DNA of 64,000 nt from Pseudolactococcus insecticola (GCF_011170065.1 NZ_BLLH01000001.1:310001-374000), one strand, 5' to 3'; numbered from the stretch's first letter, positions 8,871 to 23,400 are shown. Translations and numbers: made by a program. The notes: generated by a model not told the origin, from the sequence alone.

Positions 8871-9959
8871 ATGAAACGACTTTTAATTTTAGAAGATGGC
8901 ACGATTTTTGAAGGTACGGCTTTCGGTGCGGATGTAGACGTGACAGGTGAGGTCGTCTTTAACACGGGGATGACAGGCTACCAAGAGTCAATCACCGATC
9001 AGTCATACAACGGTCAGATTCTGACCTTCACCTATCCTTTGGTTGGTAATTACGGCATTAACCGGGACGACTATGAGTCAATCATCCCAACTTGTAAAGG
9101 TGTGGTTGTCCGTGAAAACGCCCGTTTAGCAAGTAATTGGCGCAATCAAATGTCACTGGACGAATTTTTGCAGCGTAAAAATATCCCAGGTATTTCAGGC
9201 ATTGACACGCGTGCTCTGACGCGGATTATCCGCCATCATGGTACCATGAAAGCAACGCTAGCAAATCCTGGTGATGAAATCAAGCACATGCAAGATCAGC
9301 TGCGGGCGACTGTTTTGCCGACAAACCAAGTCGAGCAAGTGTCAACGCAAACGGCTTATCCAAGTCCTGGCACAGGTCGCAATATTGTCGTTGTTGACTT
9401 TGGACTCAAACATTCTATTTTGCGGGAACTCTCAAAACGTGAGTGCAATCTGACGATTGTGCCACATACCATCACAGCCAAGGAAATTATTGATATGAAT
9501 CCTGACGGCGTGATGCTGACAAATGGTCCTGGGGATCCGACGGATGTGCCTGATGCACTTGAAATGATCCAAGGCATTCAAGATAAATTCCCTATTTTTG
9601 GGATTTGTCTGGGACACCAACTGTTTGCCATGGCAAATGGTGCCACAACAAGCAAGATGAAATTTGGGCACCGTGGCTTTAACCATGCCGTTCGTGAGAT
9701 TGCAACTGGCCGTGTTGATTTTACCTCACAAAACCACGGATACGCTGTAGACGCAGCATCAATCGATAAGACTGACCTAATGGTCACACATATCGAAATC
9801 AATGACCAGTCTGTTGAAGGGGTCCGTCATAAATATCTGCCAGCCTTTTCAGTGCAATTTCACCCTGACGCTGCGCCAGGACCACACGATGCGGATTATC
9901 TTTTTGATGAATTTATGGAAATGATCGATGCAACTAAGCTTGAGAAAGGTGACTTCTAA
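8871..9959 (+). CDS. carA: Carbamoyl phosphate synthase small (glutaminase) subunit
   Basis: Releases ammonia from glutamine and channels it to CarB. It has 362 residues. The ATG at 8871 follows AGAGGA; an ATG at 8856 lies before the ribosome site. The class I amidotransferase domain shows the nucleophile motif GICLGHQLF. The motif usually written HPE reads [12 protein letters not shown], with Asp in place of the triad Glu. I believe this variant also occurs in related Streptococcaceae, so it may be functional. carB follows after two bases. Confidence 0.96.
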   Translation: MKRLLILEDGTIFEGTAFGADVDVTGEVVFNTGMTGYQESITDQSYNGQILTFTYPLVGNYGINRDDYESIIPTCKGVVVRENARLASNWRNQMSLDEFLQRKNIPGISGIDTRALTRIIRHHGTMKATLANPGDEIKHMQDQLRATVLPTNQVEQVSTQTAYPSPGTGRNIVVVDFGLKHSILRELSKRECNLTIVPHTITAKEIIDMNPDGVMLTNGPGDPTDVPDALEMIQGIQDKFPIFGICLGHQLFAMANGATTSKMKFGHRGFNHAVREIATGRVDFTSQNHGYAVDAASIDKTDLMVTHIEINDQSVEGVRHKYLPAFSVQFHPDAAPGPHDADYLFDEFMEMIDATKLEKGDF

Positions 9960-9961
9960 CA

Positions 9962-12900
9962 ATGCCAAAACGTAACGATATTAAAAAAATCATGGTGATT
10001 GGTTCTGGACCAATTATCATTGGACAAGCTGCTGAATTTGACTATGCTGGGACGCAAGCCTGTCTTGCCCTCAAAGAAGAAGGGTATAGCGTTGTTCTTG
10101 TCAATTCCAATCCTGCAACAATCATGACCGACCGCGAAATCGCAGATAAAGTCTACATTGAGCCCATCACAGTTGAGTTTGTCACACGTATTCTCCGTAA
10201 AGAACGTCCTGATGCCCTTCTACCAACACTTGGTGGGCAAACTGGGCTAAATATGGCGATGGAGCTGTCAAAAACTGGCATCTTAGATGAGCTTGACGTT
10301 GAATTGCTTGGGACGAAACTCTCAGCCATTGACCAAGCAGAAGACCGTGACTTGTTCAAACAACTTATGGAAGAGCTTGATCAGCCAATTCCTGAGTCTG
10401 AGATTGTTAACACCGTCGAAGAAGCAGTTGCTTTTGCAGGCAAAATCGGCTACCCGATTATTGTCCGTCCTGCCTTTACACTTGGCGGTACAGGCGGCGG
10501 CATGTGTGACAACGAAGAAGAACTGCGTGAAACGGCTGAAAATGGTTTGAAACTGTCACCCGTGACGCAATGTCTCATTGAACGCTCAATCGCTGGTTTC
10601 AAGGAAATTGAGTATGAAGTTATGCGCGATGCTGCGGACAATGCCATTGTCGTGTGTAATATGGAAAACTTTGACCCGGTTGGGATTCATACAGGGGATT
10701 CAATCGTCTTTGCACCGAGTCAGACGCTTAGCGATATCGAATATCAAATGTTGCGTGATGCGTCACTTAAAATCATCCGTGCCCTTAAAATTGAAGGTGG
10801 CTGTAATGTTCAGCTGGCCCTTGATCCAGATAGCTTTAACTACTATGTTATTGAAGTCAATCCGCGTGTGTCACGCTCATCTGCTTTGGCATCCAAAGCA
10901 ACAGGTTATCCGATTGCAAAATTGGCTGCAAAAATCGCAGTCGGCCTTACACTTGATGAGATGATAAACCCAGTCACAGGGACGACATATGCTATGTTTG
11001 AGCCTGCGCTTGACTATGTTGTGTCAAAAATTCCACGTTTCCCATTTGATAAGTTCGAGTCTGGTGAACGCCGTCTTGGTACACAAATGAAGGCAACGGG
11101 CGAAGTCATGGCGATTGGCCGTAACATCGAAGAATCATTTTTGAAAGCAGTTCGCTCGCTTGAAGTGGGTGTTTATCATAATGAAATGCCAGAACTTGCA
11201 GAAGTGACTGACGATGCTTTGGTCGAAAAAATCGTCAAAGCGCAAGACGACAGACTTTTCTATCTGTCAGAAGCCATTCGCCGGGGCTATACCATTGAAG
11301 AGCTGCACAGTCTGACGAAAATTGACCTCTTTTTCCTTGATAAACTTTTGCACATTTTTGAAATCGAGCAAGAACTTGCGACAAATGTTTTTAATCCTGA
11401 AACATTGAAAACTGCAAAACGCAATGGCTTTTCTGACCGAAAAATCGCTGATCTCTGGAATACAGATGCAGCTGAAATTCGCAAACGTCGTGTTGACAAT
11501 AAAATCAATCCAGTTTTCAAAATGGTGGATACATGTGCTGCTGAGTTTGAGTCGACAACGCCATATTTTTACAGTACTTATGAGTTTGAAAATGAATCTG
11601 TTCGCTCTGACAAGGAATCAGTTCTAGTATTGGGTTCTGGCCCGATTCGTATTGGTCAAGGGGTCGAGTTTGACTATGCGACGGTTCACTCTGTCAAAGC
11701 TATTCAAGCTGCAGGTTATGAAGCCATCATCATGAATTCAAATCCTGAGACAGTCTCTACTGACTTTTCAGTATCAGATAAACTTTATTTTGAGCCACTG
11801 ACATTTGAAGATGTGATGAACGTGATTGATCTTGAGCAGCCTAAGGGCGTCATCGTTCAGTTTGGCGGACAAACCGCGATTAATCTTGCTGAGCCTTTGT
11901 CAAAAGCAGGTGTGACTATTTTAGGGACGCAGGTTGAGGCGCTTGATCGTGCCGAAGACCGCAAATTGTTTGAAGCGGCGCTTCAAGAGCTTGAAATTCC
12001 ACAACCAATTGGCGCAACGGCAACTAACGAAGAAGAAGCAGTAGCAAATGCCAACCGCATTGGCTACCCCGTTCTTGTCCGCCCGTCATATGTACTTGGC
12101 GGTCGTGCGATGGAGATTGTCGACAATGAAGCGGACTTGCGTAACTACATGCAAACAGCCGTTAAAGCGAGTCCGGATCATCCCGTTTTGGTCGATTCTT
12201 ACTTGCTTGGTCGTGAGTGTGAAGTCGATGCCATCTGCGATGGTGAAAATGTCCTGATTCCTGGCATCATGGAACATATCGAGCGTGCTGGGGTTCACTC
12301 TGGCGACTCGATGGCTGTGTATCCACCGCAAAATCTGTCGCCTGAAATTCAAGCAACGATTGCTGATTATACAAAACGTCTTGCGATTGGGCTAAATTGT
12401 ATCGGCATGATGAATGTTCAATTTGTCATCTTTGATAACACAGTTTACGTGATTGAGGTGAATCCTCGTGCGTCACGGACTGTACCATTTTTGTCAAAAG
12501 TGACTGGTATTCCAATGGCACAAGTGGCAACACAGCTGATTCTCGGGAAGACACTGACAGAACTTGGCTATGAAGATGGCCTTTACCCAGAAGATGATAA
12601 AGTCCATGTCAAAGCACCGGTCTTTAGTTTCACAAAATTGCAAAAAGTTGATGCTTATCTCTCTCCAGAGATGAAATCTACTGGTGAAGTTATGGGTTCA
12701 GATGCAACGCTTGAAAAAGCATTGTACAAAGCGTTTGAAGCGTCATATCTGCATTTGCCAACTTTTGGTAACGTACTTTTCACAGTGGCAGACGATAGTA
12801 AAGAAGAAGCACTAGCACTGGCTAAACGTTTCCACGAGATTGGTTATGGTATCTATGCGACATCTGGGACCGCAAAATATTTTGAGCAAAATGGCGTCTA

Positions 12901-13150
12901 TGCGGATATTGTCGCAAAAATTGGTGAAGAAACAGAAAATCAAGATAATATCGTTGACTGCATTCGTGCAGGACGTGTGCAAGCTGTGGTCAATACCATG
13001 GGCAAAAATCGCAATGATCACAATACAGACGGCATGGCGATTCGTCGTGAATCTGTTGAACATGGTGTGCCACTGTTTACGTCACTTGACACGATTGCAG
13101 CCATGTTGAAAGTTTTGGAAAGCCGATCGTTTGTAACGCAGGCGATTTGA
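9962..13150 (+). CDS. carB: Carbamoyl phosphate synthase large subunit
   Basis: Makes carbamoyl phosphate for pyrimidines and arginine from bicarbonate, ammonia and two ATP. Its 1062 residues form two homologous ATP-grasp halves, each opening with a GSGPIxIGQ(A/G)xEFDYA motif (residues about 14 and 559). A C-terminal MGS-like allosteric domain (about 930-1062) contains [15 protein letters not shown]. The start follows AAAGGTGA. In Lactococcus lactis carB is reported to be separate from carA; here they are adjacent. Confidence 0.97.
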   Translation: MPKRNDIKKIMVIGSGPIIIGQAAEFDYAGTQACLALKEEGYSVVLVNSNPATIMTDREIADKVYIEPITVEFVTRILRKERPDALLPTLGGQTGLNMAMELSKTGILDELDVELLGTKLSAIDQAEDRDLFKQLMEELDQPIPESEIVNTVEEAVAFAGKIGYPIIVRPAFTLGGTGGGMCDNEEELRETAENGLKLSPVTQCLIERSIAGFKEIEYEVMRDAADNAIVVCNMENFDPVGIHTGDSIVFAPSQTLSDIEYQMLRDASLKIIRALKIEGGCNVQLALDPDSFNYYVIEVNPRVSRSSALASKATGYPIAKLAAKIAVGLTLDEMINPVTGTTYAMFEPALDYVVSKIPRFPFDKFESGERRLGTQMKATGEVMAIGRNIEESFLKAVRSLEVGVYHNEMPELAEVTDDALVEKIVKAQDDRLFYLSEAIRRGYTIEELHSLTKIDLFFLDKLLHIFEIEQELATNVFNPETLKTAKRNGFSDRKIADLWNTDAAEIRKRRVDNKINPVFKMVDTCAAEFESTTPYFYSTYEFENESVRSDKESVLVLGSGPIRIGQGVEFDYATVHSVKAIQAAGYEAIIMNSNPETVSTDFSVSDKLYFEPLTFEDVMNVIDLEQPKGVIVQFGGQTAINLAEPLSKAGVTILGTQVEALDRAEDRKLFEAALQELEIPQPIGATATNEEEAVANANRIGYPVLVRPSYVLGGRAMEIVDNEADLRNYMQTAVKASPDHPVLVDSYLLGRECEVDAICDGENVLIPGIMEHIERAGVHSGDSMAVYPPQNLSPEIQATIADYTKRLAIGLNCIGMMNVQFVIFDNTVYVIEVNPRASRTVPFLSKVTGIPMAQVATQLILGKTLTELGYEDGLYPEDDKVHVKAPVFSFTKLQKVDAYLSPEMKSTGEVMGSDATLEKALYKAFEASYLHLPTFGNVLFTVADDSKEEALALAKRFHEIGYGIYATSGTAKYFEQNGVYADIVAKIGEETENQDNIVDCIRAGRVQAVVNTMGKNRNDHNTDGMAIRRESVEHGVPLFTSLDTIAAMLKVLESRSFVTQAI

Positions 13151-13163
13151 TTACGGGCGTCAT

Positions 13164-13192
13164 TTGGCAAGTGCCATAAATTTTGTTATAAT
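13164..13192 (+). promoter_or_regulatory. Promoter of pyrK-pyrD-pyrF
   Basis: TTGGCA (13164-13169), a 17-base spacer and TATAAT (13187-13192), just downstream of carB. Confidence 0.8.
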
Positions 13193-13201
13193 AAACGAAA
13201 G

Positions 13202-13280
13202 TCCTTTAAGTCACGCCGAGAGTGTGATAAGGTTGCAGCGTTAGATGAAAGCAAACCGTAGGATTTTTCCTGCGGTTTTT
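13202..13280 (+). promoter_or_regulatory. PyrR-responsive attenuator upstream of pyrK
   Basis: The loop CACGCCGAGAGTGTGATAAGG (from 13212) fits the PyrR-binding pattern and is preceded by TCCTTTAA, as at 7781. The terminator pairs AAACCGTAGGA (13253-13263) with TCCTGCGGTTT (13268-13278) around TTTT, ending in a T-run. Confidence 0.82.
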
Positions 13281-13346
13281 GCTATGATTTGATGGTTGCT
13301 TTAGCAAGGTACAAATTTTGTACGAGATGTTTTAAGAAAGGTTGCG

Positions 13347-15764
<2,418 letters not shown>

Positions 15765-15855
15765 GACAAAACGCTCAAGCTTGCTCTTGTAAATCAGTCA
15801 AATTTTTGGTAAGATTGAGGGTATAACGAAAAGAAATAGCGAGACTTTGATAATA

Positions 15856-16269
15856 ATGGCAACTTATAATTTAACGCCCAAAGATATTTATGATGCGGAT
15901 TTTGACATAAAAATGCGTGGTTATGACAAGGATCAAGTCAACGATTTACTTGATGATGTCATTGTAGACTATGAAAAATTCCAAGAAGAAATATTGTCTT
16001 TGCAAGAAGAAAATGAATTTCTGAAGAAAAAAATCCGTGATACTGAAGCAAGACCGCAAGGTGCTGTCTCAGAAAATACGCAACGTTTCAATCCAATTGC
16101 TAGTGCTTCATCAGACGCAACAGATAAACCTGTTGAGACAGCATCAGGTGCACGTGTGACGATGAAGTCTGTCAATAACTTTGACATTCTCAAACGCCTT
16201 AACCGTTTGGAACGCGCTGTTTTTGGTCCGCAAGCACAAGCAAATAGTGCTGAGACACCGGCTGAATAA
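15856..16269 (+). CDS. gpsB: Cell division and growth regulator GpsB
   Basis: A 137-residue DivIVA-like adaptor that coordinates septal and peripheral cell-wall synthesis by binding penicillin-binding proteins. The N-terminal lipid- and PBP-binding domain shows LTPKDIYDADFDIKMRGYD, followed by a coiled coil (about 30-65), a variable linker and a short C-terminal helix. The start is ATG 15856; the TTG at 15847 has no ribosome site. It stands directly before rnpB, as in streptococci and Bacillus. Confidence 0.93.
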   Translation: MATYNLTPKDIYDADFDIKMRGYDKDQVNDLLDDVIVDYEKFQEEILSLQEENEFLKKKIRDTEARPQGAVSENTQRFNPIASASSDATDKPVETASGARVTMKSVNNFDILKRLNRLERAVFGPQAQANSAETPAE

Positions 16270-16286
16270 GCAATACAGAAATAACA

Positions 16287-16690
16287 ACCAGTTTTTGGAT
16301 AATTGCGCGATTGTTTAACAGTCGTGAGGAAAGTCCATGCTCGCGCAGGCTGCGATGCCTGCAGTGTTTGTGCTAGGCGAAACCATAAGCCTAGGTAGGC
16401 CCGTCAAGCCTAACGGCTGAATTCAAGCTAAGTTTTCTTCGGAAGATAGGCGGAAAATTCTGTAAAAGTGCCATAGAGACGAGTTGCTTTGGAAACTTAG
16501 CAAGTGGAACGTGGTAAACCCCTCAAGCGAGCAACCCAAACTTATGGTAGGGGCACTTGTCACGCGGAACGTTAAAGAACGTACGACGAGGCTAGGTGAG
16601 AGATTTTCTTAACTAGCAGACAGATGATTATCGAAGGACTGCGTGTCTGACATGCAGTCTGGAACAAAACATGGCTTATAGAAAACTGGA
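16287..16690 (+). ncRNA. rnpB: RNase P RNA, type B
   Basis: The catalytic RNA that matures tRNA 5' ends. The ends are set by pairing of CCAGTTTT (16288-16295) with AAAACTGG (16682-16689), helix P1. Conserved P4-region sequence GAGGAAAGTCCATGCTCGC is present near the 5' end, and the matching ACAAAACATGGCTTA near the 3' end. The length of about 404 nt fits type B. It lies between gpsB and the methyltransferase gene as in other Firmicutes. I see no clear promoter of its own. Confidence 0.95.
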
Positions 16691-16698
16691 TGACAGGG

Positions 16699-16725
16699 GC
16701 TGGAGCGTAAAGCTCCAGCTTTTTT
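16699..16725 (+). terminator. Terminator of rnpB
   Basis: GCTGGAGC and GCTCCAGC form a perfect eight-pair stem around GTAAA, then six T. Confidence 0.92.
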
Positions 16726-16786
16726 GACTAGTTTATCTAGACAGAATCGCTGGCACTGATATCAAGCTAGCGCTAGAAAAGAAAAA

Positions 16787-17938
16787 ATGAAAAATAACTT
16801 TAATTTAGTAGCAACTGCAGCGGCTGGACTTGAAAGTCTAACAGCACGTGAATTGCGTGATTTAGGCATTGAGACGCAGCTTGATGATCGTTCGCGCATC
16901 CTGTTTTCAGGGGATAAGAAAACGATTGCAACGGCAAATCTCTGGCTAAGAACTGCTGACCGTGTCAAAATCATCGTGGGTGAATTTCCAGCCAAGACTT
17001 TTGACGACTTGTTTGAAGGTGTTTTTGCTTTGGAATGGGAGGAGCTACTCCCATTTGGTGCTAAGTTCCCGATTGCTAAGGCAAAAAGTATCAAATCTGA
17101 CTTGCACAATGAACCTAGCATCCAAGCCATCACGAAAAAAGCGATTGCTAAAAAGTTGCAGGCGCATTACCATCGACCTGAAAATGTACCGCTACCTGAA
17201 ACTGGGGCCACATTTTCTATCGAAGTAGCGCTGCACAAAGACATGGTGACGCTCATGATTGATACAACCGGTGAGTCACTCTTTAAGCGCGGTTATCGGA
17301 TTGACAAGGGTGGAGCGCCAATCAAGGAAAATATGGCCGCTGCTATCATTATGCTGACAAACTGGCGTGCGAATATGATGCGGCCGTTTGTGGATCCGAC
17401 TTGTGGCTCTGGTACATTTTGTATTGAAGCGGCTTTGATTGGCATGAATATCGCACCTGGTTTTAACCGGGACTTTGCCTTTGAAGCATGGCCTTGGTTT
17501 GAAGATGAAATTTTTCAGGAAGTTCGTGACCATGCTGAAGCTCAGGCGAATTATGATGCAGAGCTTGATATTTCTGGATTTGATATAGATGGTAAGATGA
17601 TTGCTATTGCTAAGGAAAATGCCCTTGAAATCGGTCTTGACGGCATTGTCAACTTCAAACAAATGCGCTTGCAGGATTTTCAAACAGAAAAATTAGACGG
17701 CGTGTTGGTTTCTAACCCGCCCTATGGTGAGCGTCTGGGCGATGAGGAGATGGCTTATCAGCTTTACAAGGAGATGGGCGAGACTTTTGCACCACTTGAA
17801 ACATGGAGTAAATATATCATCACGAGCGATCTGATGTTCGAGGAGCATTTTGGGCGCAAAGCAACTAAAAAACGCAAGTTATATAACGGTCGCCTGCGCA
17901 CAGATTTGTACCAATATTTTGGTAAGAGAATAAAATAA
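16787..17938 (+). CDS. THUMP-domain class I SAM-dependent RNA methyltransferase (RlmL/YpsC type)
   Basis: A predicted 23S rRNA guanine-N2 methyltransferase of 383 residues. The N-terminal THUMP domain spans about 1-160. The C-terminal Rossmann methyltransferase has the SAM region [15 protein letters not shown] and the catalytic motif [10 protein letters not shown]. It lacks the second methyltransferase domain of the long enterobacterial RlmL. Its stop overlaps the mapZ start by one base. The target base is inferred from the family only. Confidence 0.87.
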
Positions 17939-19584
17939 TGGCTAAAAAAAAGAAGAAAAAAAGAACGCCCTATAAGGAAAAAACGCTGCCACTAAAAGAG
18001 GCAGAAAAGATGACAGTGGGGGAGCTCGCTGAGAAATCAGCTGCGATAGAAACTGAAAATATCGCAAAAGAAAGCTCACTAGACAAATACATCCGCAATC
18101 ATCGTTCAGATATCGAAACGGCCAAGAAAGAACGTGAAGAAAAGGCGACAGCAGCAGCGTTAGCACTTGATGACTTGATCAAAACGGCACGTGTTGAAAC
18201 TGAAGCCGAAACTGATACGGAAAAACCTGCATCAGAAGTGACTATACCTGAAAAATCAGATCGTGAGTCTGACGAAACGACTTCTGATGTGCCTGCTGAG
18301 CTAGTTAGTGATAAAAACGTCACTGAAACCACTTCTGACGAAACATCTGAACCTGATTTTCCTGAATTACAAGGTAGTTTTGACGAGGTGGTAGTTGCTA
18401 AAGAGACTGAACCAGAACCAGCGCCGTCAGAACCAGAAGTAAAAGCTGATTCGAAAAAATCAGCACCTAAAAGAACTAAAAAGTCTGATAAGAAAAAGGT
18501 CAAAACACCAGTTGTTGCTCCAGTGATTGCAGTGGCAGATAAGGATAAACCTCTAGTGAAGACAGCAGAACCAAAAACTGATGCTGCTGAGAAAGCTAGT
18601 ACTGAGTCTAAGACGTCTTCTGATGCCTTGACACGTGCGGGGAAGTCAGATGATAAGCAAAAAAAATCTAAAAAGCCTGTTATTATTGCTGCTTGTGCCA
18701 TATTATTATTGGCGGCGGGTGGTTTTGCTTGGTATCATTCAGCTGATCAAGATAAACAGGCTAAGTCTGTTCAAGCTTCAAAAACAGAGGATAAAAAGTC
18801 TGCTGCTGCTCAAAAAACGGCTGCTTTCAATAAAGTTTTTGCGTCATTTTTCACAGATAACAAACAGACAAAGCTAAAAAATAGTGTCTTTGGCAAGGTG
18901 GCTGAGCTTGATAAGAGCCTTGCAACGCTGAAAAATCAGAGCAACTACAAGCAGAAAAAAGCCAAGGTTGATGCACTAAAAGCAGAAATTGCCGCGACGC
19001 AAGCGCTTAATGCGAAGTTTGACAAGCCTGCCATCACAGATGGGGAGCTTGATAAGACGGCAACTGTCAAAAAAGGCGAAACAATCAGCTACACAGCAAC
19101 TGAAAATGAAAGCTTGAACACGTTACTTCAAGCAGCCGTTGCACAAGGACAAGCGCAACAAAAATCTGCAGCATCTTCAGCTGTTGCGGCGTCATCATCG
19201 CAGGCAGCTGCTCAAGCAGCAAGTGCTAGTCAAAGTACCCCACAAGCCGCTGTATCATCATCTACTGCACCCGCGGCGTCAGCAAGTCAAGCAAGTGTCC
19301 AAGTTGATAGCAGCAATTCCCGCGTGCCTGTTGATCCCAATGCCAACGCGAGTAATCCTGCGTTTGCCTGGGCAAGTGGTATCAAGGAGATGGTGCTACA
19401 AAAATGTCGTGATCGTGGCTATATCACGGGAGATGCCTATATTCTCTTACCTGCTAGCATCCAAAACGGTGTCGGATACTACAATCTTTACAAGCCAGAC
19501 GGTACTTATCTTGTCTCAATCAACTCACAAACGGGTTATTTTGTGGGCAATGGTGCTGGACATTCTGATGCTTTAGACTATTAA
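17938..19584 (+). CDS. mapZ: Mid-cell-anchored protein Z (division-site positioning)
   Basis: In streptococci MapZ marks the division site and positions FtsZ. The 548 residues begin with a Lys-rich cytoplasmic segment. MTVGELAEK and [14 protein letters not shown] resemble the conserved FtsZ-binding part. An acidic and Lys-rich linker follows, then one membrane segment (about 244-265, [15 protein letters not shown]), an extracellular coiled-coil-like domain, a Ser/Ala/Gln linker (about 400-465) and a conserved C-terminal domain. The position after gpsB-rnpB-methyltransferase matches the streptococcal mapZ locus. Overall similarity is low outside the ends, so synteny carries weight. Confidence 0.85.
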
Positions 19585-19593
19585 AAATGGTTA

Positions 19594-19606
19594 AAATCCG
19601 AACATT
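19594..19606 (+). promoter_or_regulatory. PurBox (PurR activator site) upstream of purC
   Basis: AAATCCGAACATT fits the PurBox consensus AWWWCCGAACWWT at every position. The central G (19600) is 64 bases upstream of the -10 at 19664, which puts it near -76 from the probable start point. That is the position described for PurR-activated promoters of Lactococcus lactis. Confidence 0.85.
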
Positions 19607-19613
19607 ATACTTA

Positions 19614-19640
19614 AAAACTGTCAAAATTTGGCAGTTTTTT
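19614..19640 (+). terminator. Terminator of mapZ, inside the purC promoter
   Basis: AAAACTGTCA pairs with TGGCAGTTTT (one wobble), loop AAATT, then T. It lies between the PurBox and the -10 of purC. Confidence 0.85.
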
Positions 19641-19663
19641 CATGTTTTTCGGCCAATTTGCGC

Positions 19664-19669
19664 TATTAT
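19664..19669 (+). promoter_or_regulatory. -10 element of purC
   Basis: TATTAT with no recognisable -35 (CATGTT at 17 bases), consistent with dependence on the PurR activator. Confidence 0.6.
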
Positions 19670-19698
19670 AGAAGTAACAAATCGATTAGGAGATGACA

Positions 19699-20427
19699 AT
19701 GACTGAAAAACGAACTTTGCTCTATGAAGGTAAGGCGAAAAACCTTTACAACACGGATGATGCAACGATTGTGCTTGCTGAGTACAAGGACCAAGCAACT
19801 GCGCTAAATGGCAAGAAAAAAGACCAGATTGCAGGCAAAGGCGAGCTTAATAATCAAATCACAAGTTTGATTTTCCGTGAGCTCAATCGTCGTGGTGTTG
19901 CAACGCATTTTATTGAGCAGATTTCTAAAACCGAACAATTAAATACGAAAGTTGCTATTATTCCGCTTGAAGTTGTTGTGCGTAATGTCACGGCAGGCTC
20001 GTTTTCTAAACGTTTTGGCATTGCTGAAGGCATCGCATTTCCAAAGCCAATTGTCGAATTTTACTATAAAAACGATGACTTGGATGATCCATTTATCAAC
20101 GATGAGCACGTGAAATTTCTTGATATTGCAACAGATGATGAGATTGCCTTTCTTAAAAAATCAGCGCTTGAGATTGATACCATTTTGACTGATATTTTTG
20201 CTAAAATTGACTTGACACTTATCGACTTTAAACTGGAATTTGGCCGTCTGCCTGATGGAAGCATTATCCTTGCTGATGAGGTGTCGCCTGATACGTCACG
20301 TCTCTGGGATGCTGATAACAACCACGTTGATAAAGACGTTTACCGTCGTGACCTGGGGGATATTATCCCAGTTTACCAAAAAGTTCTCACTGGTTTGCAA
20401 GCAGAATTTGAAAATGAAGGAAAATAA
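19699..20427 (+). CDS. purC: Phosphoribosylaminoimidazole-succinocarboxamide synthase
   Basis: Joins aspartate to CAIR (SAICAR synthase) in purine synthesis; 242 residues. The start is taken as ATG 19699, six bases after TAGGAG; the ATG at 19693 touches the ribosome site. It begins [11 protein letters not shown] and has [11 protein letters not shown] and [12 protein letters not shown], all typical of the family. purL follows four bases after its stop. Confidence 0.96.
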   Translation: MTEKRTLLYEGKAKNLYNTDDATIVLAEYKDQATALNGKKKDQIAGKGELNNQITSLIFRELNRRGVATHFIEQISKTEQLNTKVAIIPLEVVVRNVTAGSFSKRFGIAEGIAFPKPIVEFYYKNDDLDDPFINDEHVKFLDIATDDEIAFLKKSALEIDTILTDIFAKIDLTLIDFKLEFGRLPDGSIILADEVSPDTSRLWDADNNHVDKDVYRRDLGDIIPVYQKVLTGLQAEFENEGK

Positions 20428-20431
20428 TCTC

Positions 20432-23400
20432 GTGAAAAAACGTATTTTTGTTGCTAAAAAGCCTGAGTTCAAGGTGAAAAATCAAGCACTTTTAAGTGAA
20501 TTACAACATAATTTGCAGCTCAAAACGCTGACTTCTGTCAACATTGTCCAAGTCTATGATGTGTTTCGTGTAACACCTGACATCTTGGCCGCTGCTGAGC
20601 AGTCTATCTTTTCTGAAAAAGTGACTGACAACGTCCTAGTTGATGCAACAGTTGCGTCTGCGCTTGATAATAGCCGTTTTTTTGCCATTGAAGCCTTGCC
20701 AGGTCAGTTTGACCAACGCGCAACATCAGCAGAAGAAGCCCTGTTTTTACTTGGTGCTAGCAAGGATGCAACTGTCAGAACTGCGCAGCTTTATCTGCTC
20801 AATCCTGACTTGTCAGACGCTGAGTTTGAGGCAATCAAAAATTACCAACTCAACGCTGTTGATTCACGTTTTAAAGATATTCAGGCAGCTATTTCTGACG
20901 AGGAAATTTTGGATGTAACGCAAACGATTCCAGTGCTTGACGGTTTTATCACGCGTACTGCTGATGAAATCGCTGCGCTGCATGCGTCATACAGTCTTGC
21001 CATGGAAGTGGCGGATTTGCTGTGGATTCAGGATTATTTCAAAAAAATCGGTCGTAATCCGACTGAAACTGAGCTGAAGGTACTCGACACTTACTGGAGT
21101 GACCACACGCGTCACACGACTTTTGAAACTGAGCTGAAAGATATTGACTTTTCACGTTCAAAATTCGAGTCGCAATTGCAGGCAACATTTGACAAATACC
21201 AAGCTATGCGTGAAAACATCAAACGCACTGAAAAACCAACAACGCTCATGGAGTTGGCAACGATTTTTGGCCGTTATGAGCGTGCAAATGGTCGATTGGA
21301 TGACATGGAAGTGTCTGACGAAATCAATGCGTGTAGCGTTGAAATTGAAGTGGATGTAAACGGTGTTAAAGAACCGTGGTTGCTCATGTTCAAGAATGAA
21401 ACGCACAATCACCCAACTGAAATAGAGCCGTTTGGTGGCGCATCTACATGTATTGGTGGTGCCATTCGCGACCCACTTTCTGGTCGTGCTTATGTCTATC
21501 AAGCCATGCGTATCACGGGAGCAGGCGATATTACAGCGCCAATTTCTGAAACACGTGCAGGTAAACTGCCGCAACAAGTCATTTCAAAAGGTGCCGCCCA
21601 CGGATATAGCTCTTACGGTAATCAAATCGGGCTTGCGACGACTTATGTCAAGGAATATTTCCACCCTGGATTTGTCGCTAAACGCTTGGAAACTGGTGCT
21701 GTCGTTGGTGCTGCGCCAAAAGAGAATGTTTTGCGTCTTAAACCTGAAGCAGGTGATGCGATTATCTTGCTCGGTGGCAAAACAGGTCGTGACGGCGTTG
21801 GTGGTGCAACGGGGTCATCTAAGGTACAAACCAAGGAAACTGTTGCCACTGCGGGTGCCGAAGTCCAAAAAGGAAATGCCATCGAAGAACGCAAGATCCA
21901 ACGTCTTTTCCGTGATCCAGCTGTGACACAGCTCATCAAAAAATCAAATGACTTTGGTGCAGGTGGCGTGTGTGTGGCTATTGGCGAATTAGCCGACGGC
22001 TTGCGCATTGATCTGGACAAGATTCCTTTGAAATATCAAGGCTTGACTGGTACAGAAATTGCGATTTCTGAGTCGCAAGAACGGATGTCTGTTGTCGTTG
22101 ACAAGTCTGACGTTGCTGCATTTATCGCAGCCTCTGCTAAGGAAAATATTCTAGCCGTTCAAGTCGCAGAAGTTACTGAAAAAGCCAATCTGACAATGGT
22201 TTGGAAAGGTCAGACAATTGTTGACATTGCGCGTGATTTTCTGGATACAAATGGTGTTCGGGTCGTCGTTGATGCGACAGTCGTGGACTCTGACGAAACG
22301 CTTCCATTTGACGTCAAAACTAGCTCTGAGACACTTGCAACAGACCTCAATCAACTCTTGTCACAACTGAACTTTGCCTCTCAAAAAGGCTTGCAAACAA
22401 TTTTTGATAGCTCAATCGGGCGCTCAACGGTCAACTCACCTATCGGTGGGCGTTATCAGTTGACACCAACGGAAAGCTCTGTTCAAAAATTGCCTGTTTT
22501 AAATGGCGTGACAAATACCGTTTCATTGCTGGCACACGGCTACAACCCTGAAATTGCGGCATGGTCACCTTATCACGGCGCAGCTTATGCAGTGATTGAA
22601 GCAACAGCAAGGCTTGTAGCGACTGGGTCAAACTGGTCTAAAGCACGTTTTTCATACCAAGAATATTTTGAACGTATGGACAAAGAAGCAGAGCGCTTTG
22701 GTAAGCCCCTTGCGGCTTTGCTAGGTTCGATTGAAGCGCAAGAACAACTGGGCTTGCCGTCAATTGGAGGAAAAGATTCGATGAGTGGGACTTTTGAGGA
22801 CATCACAGTGCCACCGACATTGATTGCCTTTGGTGTGACGACGTCTGAGGCTGACCGTGTGCTCTCACCCGAGTTCAAGGCAGCGGGCGAAAATATCTAT
22901 TACCTGCCAGGTGTTGCGATTTCTGAGGATATTGATTGGGCGACTGTCAAGGACAACTTTGCAACTGTTTCTGAGCTTCAAAAAGATAACAAGATTACAG
23001 CTGCGATTTCAACCAAGTCAGGTGGCTTTGGTGAAGCGATTTCGCTCATGACTTTTGGCAATCATATTGGTGCAAACATCAAACTTGATGATCTTTCAAA
23101 CGTGATCAAAGCTGAGTTTGCAGGTTTTATTCTGACGACGCCTGACACGATTTCTGACACGAAGGCTATCAAGATTGGCCAAACGACTTCGGCGTTCAAT
23201 CTTGTGGTCAATGGCAGCAGCATTTCAGGCGACGTCCTACTTGCAAGCTACGAAAAACCGCTTGAAACTGTTTATCCGACAGTCTTTGAACAATCTGACG
23301 AGTTACCAAGTCTTGCGACAAAAGCGTCAGAATATGTGTTCAAAGCACCAGTGAAAATTGACAAACCGCTTGTCTATATCCCTGTTTTCCCAGGCACCAA

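Noticed and set aside
18099-18701. A 200-codon open frame on the minus strand opposite mapZ
   Set aside because: It mirrors the biased Lys/Glu/Thr/Ser codons of the mapZ linker and has a low-complexity Ser/Val/Ala product. mapZ on the plus strand has synteny, a ribosome site and a conserved end.
20240-20431. A longer purL frame starting at 20240
   Set aside because: It lies inside purC. The conserved PurL N-terminus begins near GTG 20432, with a ribosome site before it.
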